The notes beneath the pieces are model-generated. The model was not told where the DNA came from. It saw nothing but the letters and a program-made list of their open reading frames with translations, and made no database searches. A stretch of 64,000 nucleotides of DNA, taken from Tetmemena sp. SeJ-2015 (lineage: Eukaryota; Ciliophora; Spirotrichea; Sporadotrichida; Oxytrichidae). The DNA is taken from contig JAJKFJ010020844.1 in the NCBI GenBank assembly GCA_027382625.1, positions 1 through 64,000 on the forward strand, in the 5' to 3' direction. The position numbers and the translations under genes are program-made. Shown one piece after another: positions 13,633-25,783 of the stretch (positions are counted from its first letter, which is position 1; the number at the start of each line of letters is the position of its first letter).

Positions 13633-14540
13633 ATGAGTCTAAATGCACACAGATAGGAGGTAAACATAGAGTAGACTCAGGACTTTAAATATAATAAATT
13701 CCTTAATAAATTAAAAGACATTTATTGTGTCCAAGATAAAGATGAAGCTGATGCTCCTGGCTAAGATTGCCCTACTAAAGATAAGTAAAGCCTATTGAGC
13801 AGAGATTACAGAAAGTTAAGGCAACTTAACTATGAAGAGTTTAAGAATGACTTTGAGAAAAGTGTTAAGATGGAACCCTGTAGAGGAAAACTAAGGACTT
13901 GCTCGAGAAGATTAAAAGAACACAAGCCTAAAATTAATAAACTAACATGGAAAATGGTGAAGCTTAAGATCAAAAGTTTACCTTAGTTGATTATTGTACT
14001 GAAAATTTAGATAATAATTCATTCAATTTTGCTATTATAAGAAGAGCATCTAAGCAAAGAAAATGAGTCACAATTTCCAAGAAGACTAAGAAGGCTAGCC
14101 ACATTAATTCATCTCTTAAATTCTAAAAGGCGAGAAGTTAAATTACGAATAAATGATGTTAGAAATGCAAGAGAAGGTCAAGCTAAAAGGAACACAGTTG
14201 AATTAAAAGTGCGTCAATAGAAAATTGATCCTAACTTTTCAAACTAATTTAAACTAGGGGGAGGATTTTCAGCCATGAGCCAATAAATGCATACACTTAA
14301 GAATCCTTTTCAATAGTAGTAAACGAGTTCTCACTAAAAAGCTAATTTAGCAACTGGGATGCAATAAAACTAGAAGTTCTAAGCTTAGAGCGAGGCTCTT
14401 AGGATTAGAAAAGAGAGAGCTAAGAAAACTAAGCTATATAGAAAAATCCTTTATCAAAACTTAAAATTTTATATTTCTGATAAGATTAGTTCTTTTAAAA
14501 TCAAAATGAAGACGAGGATGAAGCCTATTATAGCTAGTGA
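13633..14540 (+). CDS. Unknown Gln-rich protein
   Basis: Starts MSLNAHRQEVNIEQTQDFKY and probably ends with an acidic tail EDEDEAYYSQ at TGA 14538-14540. The product is hydrophilic, with a Gln-rich segment (SQQMHTLKNPFQQQQTSSHQ, near 14280) and a basic stretch after it. No domain recognised. The frame is broken by single missing bases in homopolymers near 13890 (A run), 14060 (A run) and 14255 (G run), and once more before the acidic tail. Each junction reads smoothly when one base is added, so these look like sequencing or assembly indels rather than decay. No IES was found. Confidence 0.6.
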
Positions 14541-15106
14541 TTTCATGAGCTTAAAATATTAAGAATTTTTTAATTTCTTTTTATATCTTCTTCTTTATTA
14601 ATGATATCTTGCTTTTAAATAAATGGCTAGAAATAGAAACTTTATATATTATATAATTAGATGAAAAATAATATAATCTCCAGCTTTTGAATAAGAAACA
14701 ACAGTTCCTAAATTTTCATATTGAAAAGTGCTTTTTCTTAAGGAAAGAAGAGTTGTTAAATCTTAAAAATTAAATGTCCTCTTAAAGCTCAGCTTAAATG
14801 AAACACGAACAAAAAAAATATATTTTTTTATAGCTTGAGGAACATATATCGGCTAGTAAATGTTTAATAGAATATACTGTCTATTAGAATATCCTTGTAC
14901 TCTGTAGTAGTGGTTTGATAATTTTATCCCTGATTTAAAAAAATTAATCATACTCTAAATTAATTTTCAGTGAGAAACCTTCTTAATAATTTTATGAAAT
15001 TTACGTTCAAATTTCACGTGCAGCTCACATCTTAGCTCTGTATTCCTGATTCTCCTTGAATAGTCTCTTTATTTAGAATAACTAAAAAAAAGATACACAG
15101 AAAAAA
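14541..15106. other. Intergenic, AT-rich
   Basis: No coding frame, intron pattern or repeat that I can support. Confidence 0.5.
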
Positions 15107-15939
15107 TCAATAAATTTGTGGAAGGACAACGTTATGGAGTTCTCTTATTTCATTGATTGAAGAAACGAGAGTGAGCCACTTCACGACTCTGGGGAACTAT
15201 CTGAACAGGTCTTTTTCTAGTGTGAGGAGTTAAGCTAACTCGCAAGCTGCCGAAATATCAGCAATCGTTATACTATCTCCAACGAGATACTTAGAATTTT
15301 ATTATAGTACCTTATTTTTTTCTTACTTTTAGTCAGGATTAGCAAGCCAGTATGTCTCCATCATTTTCAGGCTTTAGAGAAGGAGGCTCTCAGAATCAAT
15401 CAATTCCTCATGCACAACTTTCTTGCCAGTGAGTGGGAATTAGTACTTATTCAAGAAAACTCCAGAGCAACCTTTCTTGAGGTAGGTGTGGTGCCAGTCC
15501 AAATACTCTTCTATTTTAGCTCTCAGGGTGCAATTATTTTCCTCTGAGGGATACCAGTGATCTGCACACTTTCTGCTCGAGTGTAGATACCGCATGATGG
15601 CATGCGATTAGACCAGGATTAAATTGTTAACAGGGATCATGGAGTGCAGGTATTTTAGTAGTAGGGCTGATTTTTCTAAACTCTTGAGAAAGGTTTTACT
15701 TGTGCAAAATCGACACCTCCTGGAAACTTAAAAGGGATTTTGTTGATGCTCAAGAAACAGAATACAGCTCTTGTTGTCTATGCACTCAAGTCGCCGTAAA
15801 GAATCACCTCTTACTGGCCTTGAGTGAGTTGGGACTATGTGCTAGTCTGCCCTAACTTTTGAATCGGTTTGGTTGATCTTATGGGTGAGGTTAGACAAGC
15901 TTTTTAGCTTTGACAGTAATGGAAATGCTGATTGTCCAT
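15107..15939 (-). pseudogene. Glutathione S-transferase, theta-like, frame-broken
   Basis: Read on the minus strand, the N-terminal thioredoxin-like part contains EVILYGDLSAQTTRAVFCFL, followed by pieces matching K-I-P-A-L-H-D-P and QSHAIMRYLHSS, the glutathione-binding cis-Pro and Ser regions. The C-terminal helical domain contains YLVGDSITIADISAACELAQ, the hydrophobic N-capping motif of the GST fold. Stop TGA at 15107-15109. GSTs conjugate glutathione to electrophiles in the cytosol. The frame breaks at three places in the N-terminal half (about 15700, 15680 and 15640), two of them homopolymers (A5, C3). Assembly errors would explain those two; a genuine germline pseudogene is the alternative. 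Confidence 0.75.
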
Positions 15940-16063
15940 TTCAAAGGTGATGTAACTCTTGAGCTAATTATAAATACTATACCTTAAAATGGTGTAGTCT
16001 ATGGATATGCGGAAAGAGGAATTTAAGAAAGCGAAATTAATTTCCTAGGGTCCTAAGTTATAG

Positions 16064-16870
16064 TCATTGGAAATCAGTTAGTCTGGGAGGATGATCGCAG
16101 ACTGCATTTGCGAGGTCAGTTGCAGCTCCTCCGGCTCTATGAATTGCATCAGCTATGCTTAGAGGATTTCCTCCCGTGACAGCAGCAACCGCAATATCAA
16201 CAGCTAGGAGAACCACGTTCTTAGTAATGTCAAGAACTTGGCTTGAGCACTCGTCTTGGGATTTAACGCAAAGAGCACCACAAGAAGTGTAGCCTGCTGG
16301 GCAATTTTACCAGCAAACAGGTCCATTTCCATGGTAGCCTCCGTTGCAAGGATCATAGCACAAGGCTGCTTGTTCCTCTTCATTCTCAGAGCAAGTAAGT
16401 ACCTCACCCCAGCCTCTTCCGTAGCTCTGCTTTTGGCAAGACACTCCAATATCGGTCTGGCCATTGATGCAATTTGGGGAACAGATACAGCATGCTGCGT
16501 TATGGAAGCTCTCTCTGCATTTAGGATACCAAAGGAGTCCCCATTTATCGCAGCCAGATGGTTGGTTATCGTTGCTGCAGTGAGACTCGGAAATGTAACC
16601 TACGCCTCTGCCGTATGATGAAGGCTTGAGGCAGTCGACTCCTGTATCAGTGAATCCAGAGGAGCAATATTGCCAGCAGACTGGACCTACTCCATAAAAT
16701 CCTTCACGGCAGTTGGGATAGCAGAGAGCTCCATTTTTCTCTTAGCCAGGTCGGCAAGCGTGGATTGCTCTTCCAACTCCTCTTCCGTATGCGTCTTACC
16801 AGCAGGGCTTATTTTAAGCTTTAAGGGTCGATGCAAAGAGTGCTGTGCTTAATATGATAATGTTCTTCAT
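16064..16870 (-). CDS. Secreted Cys-rich repeat protein
   Basis: An uninterrupted 268-codon frame from ATG 16868-16870 to TGA 16064-16066, with in-frame TAA/TAG read as Gln. It opens with a signal peptide (MKNIIILSTALFASTLKA) and has about three repeats of the pattern C-Y-P-x-C-x-x-G-F-x-G-x-G-P-V-C-W-Q-x-C, each followed by a YGRGxG element. The C-terminus is less Cys-rich, with a short hydrophobic Ala/Val stretch. Such repeat proteins are widespread in ciliates and other alveolates, but their function is unknown to me. It has no intron, IES or frame break, making it the cleanest gene in the window. Confidence 0.88.
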
Positions 16871-17026
16871 TTTATAATAATTAAGCTTGGATTTGGGAAT
16901 CTACAGTAATTATTTTTGCTAATTTAAGCAGAATGAATTTAAGATGTAAAACTGATATTCATGACGCTTTTTGAGTTTTGAATTTTTCTACGTTTTAAAT
17001 TTAAAGTAAAATAATTAGCGATAATT

Positions 17027-19989
17027 ATGTAAGAGGAAGAACAGAAACTTAGCATAGACAAAGCAGAAATTGACCTTAGTCAATAAATTTCATTTTTATA
17101 ATTAGCATCATACAAATTTAGTGACTTAGAAATTTCATAATCCAAGCCCTAAATCTCTGCTTCATAAAATTTAATCTTAAAGGACAAATTCAGATACCTT
17201 TAATGGTTCGAATAGTGCAACAAAAGTCAACAACTTACTGCGATCATCTTCGAGAGCCTTAAATTTCTAGGTTCAGTTTGCACTCTTGCCAATCTCTAAA
17301 GAATTAACGATAGCGATTAAGTTGACAACAAAATATTTTCCAACAACTCTCATCAATGTTTATAAGGAGTGAAAAAAAATTTTCATTTGAATAATCAAGA
17401 TGGATAATGCAAAGTGGAAATGATTCTCAATGAAAACTTCATAGAGTTGCAAACATATGTGCAACCTATCTCCGATTAAGATCTTAAGTTACTTTTCTCT
17501 CTCTTTTAAGAGCCCGCTAATAAAAAAATAATGAATAGCTATTTTACGAAGTATTAATTTAAATAACAATGAGGAAAGGCTGAAAAAGAAGCACATGAAC
17601 TATGGCGCACTTTTTCTAGCAAAGAAGCAGATCATATTTCAAGGGGTTATCAAATTGCAAAACGATGATGGTCAGTCAGCTGTTGCTGATCATGATATTT
17701 CTTTATAGTCAAATATTGTTTCTCTTATTGAAATGATGAGTTGCATTTTTTGGATTTGAAGGGAAACAAAATGGATGATGGGATGCAGCCCTGCTTTGAA
17801 GATTTCCTGGGCTCTCATTAGATTCTAGATACTAAGTTCAATCTTAAGCAGCACTTGACTTAAAAGATTTCAGAAACATCCCCTAGCGTTTTACAAAAGT
17901 TCAAGATAAGAATCGACATACAGAAACTTAACTTAGCATACAAACTGAGAGAGGTTTATGAGAATTTCAGCAGCACGATTCCAATATTCCTACTAAACAA
18001 TCCTGAAATCTCTATGGTGGAGGTGTATTAGAAAATGGATGGATAGCAACGAAATTTCAGAAAAATTATTGTGGAGCAGTTTGCTCCAAACATGCAAATA
18101 GTTGAGATAAGTGTGAATACCTTTGATATACTCTAAAGAGCATGAGCAATCCTTCCCTGATGAAAAAGAGTTAGCTTAGCAGAAGACAAATCCTCAGTAC
18201 TTAACTTACCATGATTCTCAACAAGACTTGCGCGTCAGTATCTAGATTAGGCAAATAGGTTTCACTAATTACTTGGTCTCTTAGCATGAAGCACTGCACA
18301 ACCAGCTTCCATTCATAATAAACAGCTACCTAGGTGATACATCTGCTTCTCCTAGCACTTACTTTCCTTTTATTCTACAGTCTAGCAACATCCCGCAAGC
18401 TTATGAAACTTTAAATCTAGGCCAAGATGAAAGAAAGGAGATAACAGACAACGAGGAATTTCTGATGAAGGAGCTTTTTTAAGAAATACTTTCTACTATG
18501 ACAAGTACAATCATTCAGAGAGACTTCTAAAACCCACTAAACTTTTAAATTTATAATTTTAATCCTTAACTTGCTTTAGATGAAGATAAACGGTTAGTTT
18601 TCAGCAAACGCTTCATAAAGAGAAGCAAACAAGAAGACTCACTCACAAATATTTGAGCCTTATATTGCTAGCTTACAAAACTTGAAGTTTATACCCTGTT
18701 TTCCAAATTATAATGACAGCTAGGGTGTTCTGCTCTCGCCTTAGCAAGTTTAAATTCCTGTTTTGGAAAACATGGGAGACATTAAAAACTACAACAAATT
18801 TTATTAGCTCTTCAAGGAGTTGAGGTTCCCCTAAACATTTCCTTTTTTTAAATTGCAATTTAATATATCTCTATTTTGGCTTACTTAATTCAAAATGAAT
18901 AGTCCTTTGTAAATGAACTCATAGCTCTTAATACTGCTTGAATTTAATAGAGTTAAACTCAAGGGTGAAATTTATTTAAATTGTGAAAAATTTTGGTTTC
19001 CAATTAGAAAAAATGCTACTTCCAGTATAACTCTTTCTGAATCTTTATTTGAAATTAAATCGCCAGATTGCAAACTCGAGGCTTCGCTACGGAAAATATC
19101 ATAATCCACAATAGTTGCACTCGTTCAGTCTATCATTAGCAGCACTTCATTCCTTAATTTAGCATTTTGCTAAAAAAATAAGCCCCGCTGATCTAAATAG
19201 GGAGACTCTAATTCTCCATAAAATTACTTATACTATCAAAATCCAAATTGATAGCTTATAAAGGGCAAGCTAATTTTTCATATTGAATTTAACTTAAATA
19301 TAATTCCTATATAAATGGAATTTTACCTCAATAATATATTTAATTTCTGCTTTTACAATAATGAGCTCCTATATCATAAACTAACTTTAATCCCAGAGCA
19401 GAATCTGTTTTCCATAAGCAATTTACTTAATCTGATCCAAGAGAGGAAAAACATAGCTGACTTTGCGAAAGTGTATTTTAATAACAGGAAAGACCTTGCG
19501 TAGAAGTTTATTCTTCAAATGTTAACTTACATCCAAACTTTTCATATCTCCAGAGGTCCCAGAGAGCCAAATAATTAAGCAGTTTAGATGTATACCTCGG
19601 AAGCTGAGCATAAAATTATAGACTATTTTTTATTTTAGCATATGCTTTGCTAGTATAAGATCCTGACAGGGGTAGATGAAAACTTTTACTCCTTCTCAGA
19701 GCTATGTCATTTTGACTTCACCCTGCCTGATGGTTACATAGTCCAAATTTTATAGAACTATTCCAATGATGAGTATTTCCTTACTGCCAACTAAGAACAG
19801 TTGCCATTTCTCATAAATTAGCTGCAAAAGCAAAAGAATGTGTAGATCAAACTCTCAGACTTCTAATATATCATTGATGCTAATAAAGAAGCCTCAAAAA
19901 TGTTGAAGTCCATTATAGTGAAGATACGAATAGGTGATCATGTAAATACTTTAAAAATACAAATTTAGGAACAAGAAGAAGCTAACTGA
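17027..19989 (+). CDS. Large unknown protein (~980 aa)
   Basis: ATG at 17027 (MQEEEQKLSIDKAEIDLSQQ) to TGA 19987-19989. Long blocks in three frames join at single-base breaks near 17570, 17750, 18130, 18655, 19190 and 19280. Within blocks the frame runs for 100-300 codons with Gln encoded by TAA/TAG. Composition is that of a soluble globular protein with few charged repeats; the last 300 residues are rich in aromatic and amphipathic segments. No domain recognised; armadillo/HEAT-like helical proteins are one possibility. No IES or intron is required, unusual for so long a gene in this window. Confidence 0.6.
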
Positions 19990-20308
19990 ATAGGATTTAC
20001 GAAATATTGCATGTCATCTAGAGCTTATGAAATTTTAAGGTTTATCCAAGTTTTGAGTTGTTCTATAAGTGTTTGAGGAGTTGCATTGTTTATTTTCTCA
20101 TAGCTTTTTTGAATATTTTCTTTCATTTTCAGTAGGAAATCTTAAATACGATCATTAAAATATATCTTACCTTAGCAAAATTGTTTAGTAAGCCATTGTT
20201 TCTTTTAGTAAAATAGTTTAAGGAATTGTTAGAGTCGAATTCGTATCTCGAGCTGAAGTTACTGTGACAGATAGCATCTCTCAAAACCCATTTTTCATTA
20301 ATTATCAT
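19938..20308 (-). CDS. Small unknown protein
   Basis: From ATG 20306-20308 (MIINEKWVLRDAICHSNFSS) the minus strand reads a hydrophilic peptide to about 20160, then a GTAAG..AAG segment, then KMKENIQKSYEKINNATPQT and onward to TGA 19938-19940. The junction needs a one-base correction. The 3' end overlaps the plus-strand gene ending at 19989 in convergent orientation. No family recognised. Confidence 0.4.
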
Positions 20309-20421
20309 TTTATTTTAAGGAATTAATTAATCATCAGCTATGTTTTTAATTTAAATCACTTTTGTATTTTGAAACTAATTACATGATCATCTAATGCTAT
20401 CTTCCCTATAATAATCAGAGC

Positions 20422-21505
20422 ATGGACATTGACGAGGAGATGAATTCTGTTGAGGGTTCTTAAGAAAATAGTTCAAGATTTAATAAAGAGACTATAAATC
20501 TGATTAGCCCATAATTGCTAACTGCTCTGAATCAGAACTTAAGAACAAATCTGAGATAGATAACTTACTTCTATAAAAATTTGTTAAACAAATATTAAAC
20601 AATCTTACTCTTAGTTAAGTGAGCAGTTAGAATAAGCATTCGACGTTATTTTATAGGAAGGAGGAACGAGAGAGGCCCTTGACTTCATAGCTAGAGCGAT
20701 ATCCATAATCCCTCAGGACTTCTCAAAGCAGGGAGAAGATGACCATAAAATGAGGGATTTAGAAGATTACATAGCTTTTGATGATGACTCTGAGATCTAA
20801 CTCAAACTCTTGAAGACTCAGATAAACTCTAATAGCTCTAGGTATCGATCTTACAGGCAAAAGGTTGCACAATAATTATTCATTCTAACATAAATATTTG
20901 ACTTATAATAAAGGTGTTAAAGCTTGCTTTCGATGCGAAGATAGTTTAAGCAGATGTGGTGCTCAGACATCCTTCTTAATCTTTTTTTTCTAATTTTATA
21001 GTTGCTATTTTATCCAACTTAGAGCCAGATAGTGAGTTACTCGATTTTGAGGAAGTGCGATGGGTTCTTGCTGAACTACATAAATAAGGGCCTTGAGATC
21101 TTTCTTTAAAAACTCGACCATAAATCTAACACCTACTCCTCAGGCTCCATGCAAATCGATTCATCCTCCAAACCTACGAGGAAAGAGTTCCTCACCCTCT
21201 TCTACCGAGTGGCCACTTAATATCTCATATATTCAATATGAAAATGTTTGAAAATGCTAATTAGAAATTAATACCTCGCAGAGGAGGAGCGACAGAACTC
21301 ACATATTAAAGAGGTGGACGAAAATAATTAAATTAATAAGAGGAGGTAGGAATCCAATTATTTCAAATTATAAGATTTAAAAATTGCAGTCACCTAGATT
21401 TTGGACAAAAAAATTAGTTAATAATTATAATATAACTCAAAATTATATTAAATCGGAGAGTTATTAAAGTAAAAAATAAGGCGTCTTTTTTAAAGCGAAA
21501 TGTGA
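20422..21505 (+). CDS. Unknown protein, helical
   Basis: Starts MDIDEEMNSVEGSQENSSRF and ends at TGA 21503-21505. After a short acidic N-terminus comes a helical region including SEQLEQAFDVILQEGGTREA and ALDFIARAISIIPQDFSKQG, then a hydrophobic stretch and a Lys/Glu-rich tail. One base is missing in an A run near 20585, and an IES with pointer TTAATA lies at 21217-21273. No domain recognised. Confidence 0.55.
21217..21273 (+). other. IES, pointer TTAATA
   Basis: TTAATA at 21217-21222 and 21268-21273, unit 51 nt, AT-rich with an in-frame TGA inside. Excision joins RVATQY to LAEEERQNSH. Confidence 0.8.
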
Positions 21506-21586
21506 TTTATATACGCAATCTTCATAAACAAATTATTATATACTTGCGTCATCAATAACTCTGATTAATAAATTTCGAAGACAAAA

Positions 21587-24500
21587 ATGTCAAAGAATTG
21601 GCTATTCGATGTTATGGCAAGAAAATAAGACACACAATTGCATCACTTTAATCCAATAGATTTATATTCTCCTATAAATACTCGGCTATAATAATTTTTA
21701 ACTCCTTCGCAACAGAATAAATTCATCCTGGACAGAACCCAAGCTAAACTAAACCATAAATCTATCATTTAATTTATGGAAACTAAAAGACCAACTGAAT
21801 CTGAGATAGGCATTTAAGATGATGAGTTAAATAGATCTAGAAGCACTTTACGGGGTCATTGAGCCCAGCTTGAACGAATACCTCATTCAGCTGAGGGAAC
21901 CACTCGCACTCGATGTTTATGATAACCAGTACCTGTGCCAAGAAATTATCAAGTTGCTGGATAAGTTGAATAATTAGGACTATGTGATGAGCACTATGGA
22001 AGCGTAGAGTGTCATAGAATTTGACGAGCTCTACTAAGAATTCGACCCTGACTATCAGATAAACCTATTCGCTTAAATGAAATTACTATTACCAACATTA
22101 TACATTTGGTTTATTCAAACTGCTTGGGCACTATCTCGATAAACCACCATTACATTAATCCCCGCCCTATTATCTTTTAAGATTATAAGGTTTATCAGAG
22201 AGGACTTGCTGTTCAAGGCATTTATGAGTAAGAAAGATCTCAAGTCGCAAGTGCTGCATATCCTCAAAGACAAGAAGAAGAGAGACCTCTTATCTTCCAT
22301 AAGCAAGCTGAGTGAGAACTAAACTCGCCACTTGGCTGACTTCATGAGGGGGCCGTAGATTCAAGGTAAGGAACTCAGGGTCATTGATAAAGAAGGGCAG
22401 CCAGTAAACCCTGAAATGGAGCAGCTGCTCGAAAGTAGTTTCTTATATGGAGGGAGGAGCGGGAAACGAACCTTTCCCAATTCCTTCAGAAGAAAGAGGT
22501 CGAGGAAGTACAACCGAAAAATCAATGGGAAAACTTTAAGGATTCTCGAAGAATACAAATACAGACAAAACTTACTCGCTTAAAGCAAAAGACGGGGTTA
22601 TGCTCTCCCACCAAAACAGACACAGCGGGAATTTGATTAAAAAAGAGACTATGCTAGATAAACTAGGAGGTTAAATTATTAAGAAGTCTATTATTTGAGA
22701 AGGGTTTAAATGAATGGGGAGAAAGTGAGAGTCATTCCCTTCCCCAAGTATACAAACGCTGCCCAATACATGCAAGCTAAAAAGCTCCCATCGGAGGATA
22801 AATGGTTCTGGGACCTATTCTTTAAGGAAATTCCCATAAAGGAACCTTATAGCGGCTACTTGTACATTCTTAAAATTTTAATTGTTCTAATATAAATGAT
22901 TTTATACATCCTATAGTTAAAAGGAGCTAGCAATCAGTAGTGCCTGTTCAAAGTAGGCTAGAGCATTCACGTAGGGAATCGCATCAGAGCAATGGCAAAG
23001 AATAATATGTAATAGTACGAGTTAGTGGCCTCTTTTTAGAGCAGTACCACTAATACTTGGAGATGATGATTCATGAAAAGATCCACTACTACAATCATTT
23101 AATAATTTGCATATTAAGGCTTAAGTATTTTACTATTTTAAGTTATAAACAATCATAAGATGCCAAAGTCAGATGGCTACACAGAGTGGTTTTAAATTGA
23201 ACTGCCTTTGCTCATAAAACACATCAAGGAAATCGCCTATGCACTCATTGATGTTCAAAATTATAAAACACAAAGATAAATATTTCGTACTGTATAAAAA
23301 ATTTATTTATGGTCATTATTAAATGGAAATCATATCATGAATGACTTAGAGATGTTTATTAAATACATGTTCACAATGATAAAGCTCTCGGAAATAGCCT
23401 CAAGTATTTCAATAGACACCAGGCGAGAATGAATGCTAATCGACCTTAGGGAGAGCAGCTCATTATTTCTTCTCAGTCAGCATCAGAGAACGAGGGCGCA
23501 GAAGATTCAAGAGTTTAGCCTCTCTCGCACCAAATCCGCCAAAACCTTCAAGATATGAACAAGCCTATGTCCCATCCTCCAAGACTTATGCCTATCTAGG
23601 AGAATGAAGATCAACTGTCAGACTAAGACATCATCGGTGTCTTAGAGCCAGATATATCTCTTATAGAGGTAGAGCAACGGCAAGTCTAGGAGTTAGATGA
23701 AAATGCTTAGTTTGAGTTGGCCATAAGGAACTCTCTTAAAGATCTTTCACACTCTTAACAGCTAGATGGAATTGAAGAAGAATCGAAGCAAGTTCGTCAT
23801 AATGATTTCATATATCACTCCTTATAGTTAATGTAGTTAAATTTTAAATGAGGGTAAATTATCAGAGCAAAAGGGATCAGCAGATTAAGAGAATATTTAG
23901 GATGTGGAAGATTAAAATGACTAGGATGCGGGTCTGAATGAATCAGAGCTCTCTAGGGCTATGAACATGGTCGATGACGAAGAGTTAGAGTAAGTTTATC
24001 GAGAGAGAAAGAGAATAGATGAAATGGCTTAGATTTAGCAGGAAATTGCAAATTTCAACTCATAGGGAAGCTGGTTTGAACCAGCAGAAAATGCAAGTCA
24101 AAATTTTGATTCTGTCGTTGGAGTCGCTGCTCTTTCGAACCTGAATTCACTACAGTACAAGAAAACGGAAGAGTCGGTTCTTCCCTAACATCGAGCAGAT
24201 CTTAAATACTTTATCTTTATGAATATGAATTATATTTATAAGAAGATCAAGAGCCTATAGCTCTATCATAGAATCAAAGTTTGATGGACATACTTGAAAT
24301 CGCAGATAGCAAAGAAATACAATAGCAAAAAGACAAGATTGGAGATGCAAGACTGTGCTAAAATTAAGTGGATCTTATTTCGATAAGCTCTATGAGTCTC
24401 AATGGCATCGATTTAGAACCTGAAATTCCAGAAACTAACGAACAAAGGGAGCAGCCTTAATAGTAAGACTGGGATAATTAAGATTATGAAGAGCAGTATT

Positions 24501-25783
24501 CCGATTTTGACTAGGAGTTGATAGACAATCTGTGCCAGGACTCTAATATTCAACGAGATGAACTTATCTTGCAGCAGTTCGAGATTCAAAGCAGCATTTT
24601 TAAGAGCAAAAACGATTCCTAGAAACAATGTGCAATTGCAGATAAGGGATAGAATCATCATCTTGAAAACTAGGAGAGCTTTCTAATTATTGAATTAATC
24701 ATTCAAAAAATTGAATTTTTTATAAAGCTTATTAGGGAAGAGATCCAAGCCTGAAGATCCGAGATAGGAGCAAGAGAATAGATAGAGCAGAGGTCAAAGC
24801 AACTTCATTCCAGATATCTTGAAAGAGTTAGGCCAAAAGCGCTAAGCCTAAACTCAAAACGTTCATAGACCGGACTCCAGGCCTTTCTAAGATAGATAAA
24901 ATCAACTCCTCTAATAGCCTGATTATAATAGAACTGCTTAATAAGCTGGAGTTACATACATATCCTCAGACTCTCAATCGTCATCATCGCAGTCTAAATC
25001 AAGCTCCTCTCTCTTCCTCAAGTACGTCTCATGACTTCGAGGAGAGTACTGGCTAAATATTGAATCCTAGATCGGCAACTCCTCAAAATGTACCTCCACA
25101 AGCCCAGGCTCTTGTTTAAGATGACTCCCGAAGGATAATTGTAAAAGAGGAGGAGAAGAAAAGTAGCAACCTAGCAGCTTACAGGTACAAATGCAAAACT
25201 TAGAAGGGCTTGAAGCTAAGGTGCGAAACTTGCATCGACCCTTAAGTTTTGAATGAATGAATGCCTTTATAAATTTGTTGAAAGTTTTCCCTCACTTGAC
25301 TTGTGGAAGACAATCAAGATGCAACTTCTGCGGCTAGAATCGAAAGTGGTACTGCGAGGCATGTAACTTCAGCTTCCAAAGGCAGTATGATATTAAATAC
25401 TCATTACTTTCATGTATTTCTTAAAATTTTAATTCAGTAATAAGGAAGGGGTAGTTCTTGAAAGCATCTAACCCTTTAAGAATCTCTAACACAAAATTTT
25501 GAGCAGTAGTCTTAATGACAGCTATTAGAGGTACTTACAGCAGTATGATTCTGGTAAATGCCTGTTCTTTCTTCCTAAAAATTCATTTAAAACCTTTTGT
25601 CTTGCTTGCGTGTATGGAGCACAGGTTGCATTTATTATGAACTATAAGCGTTTTAAACATTAAAATGAAATTAAGAATGATCACATCGTTTTGTCATAAT
25701 TAGCGACTTGGACTTCTATTCTAGCTGATTCCCATATTCAAATTCTACTTGAGACTTTGAGTAGTCAGCATGCCGCCTGCTGA
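21587..25783 (+). CDS. UIM-containing zinc-binding protein, unknown family
   Basis: Starts MSKNWLFDVMARKQDTQLHH. The middle (about 21840-23270) is a long globular region. Near 23690-23740 the product reads DENAQFELAIRNSLKD, a good ubiquitin-interacting motif (acidic patch, A-x-x-x-S core). A second UIM-like ESELSRAMNMVDDEELEQ follows near 23945. A Ser/Gln-rich linker leads to a C-terminal Cys-rich block with CxxC pairs (YKCKTQKGLKLRCETC near 25180; RCNFCGQNRKWYCEAC near 25330), probably zinc-binding. Binding of ubiquitin is inferred from the UIMs. At least three IESs and several single-base breaks interrupt it. The apparent stop (25781-25783) overlaps the antisense 3' end of the next gene, so the true end may be earlier. 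Confidence 0.6.
22863..22909 (+). other. IES, pointer TACAT
   Basis: TACAT at 22863-22867 and 22905-22909, unit 42 nt, AT-rich. Excision joins SGYLYI to LQLKGASNQQ in the same frame. Being a multiple of three and open, it is less certain than others. Confidence 0.55.
23092..23156 (+). other. IES, pointer CAATCAT
   Basis: CAATCAT at 23092-23098 and 23150-23156, unit 58 nt. Excision joins HYYNH to KMPKSDGYTEWFQIELPLL, which lies in a different frame without it. Confidence 0.82.
25383..25439 (+). other. Candidate IES, pointer CAGTA
   Basis: CAGTA at 25383-25387 and 25435-25439 flanks an AT-rich 52-nt unit between the second CxxC block and NKEGVVLESI. Excision alone leaves a one-base frame error, so the call is tentative. 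Confidence 0.45.

Noticed and set aside
14236..14271. TTTTCA pair flanking 24 nt as an IES
   Set aside because: The unit is 30 nt, so it cannot explain the frame change there; a missing G in the G5 run does.
16256..16618. Plus-strand 120-codon open frame
   Set aside because: Antisense shadow of the Cys-rich secreted protein.
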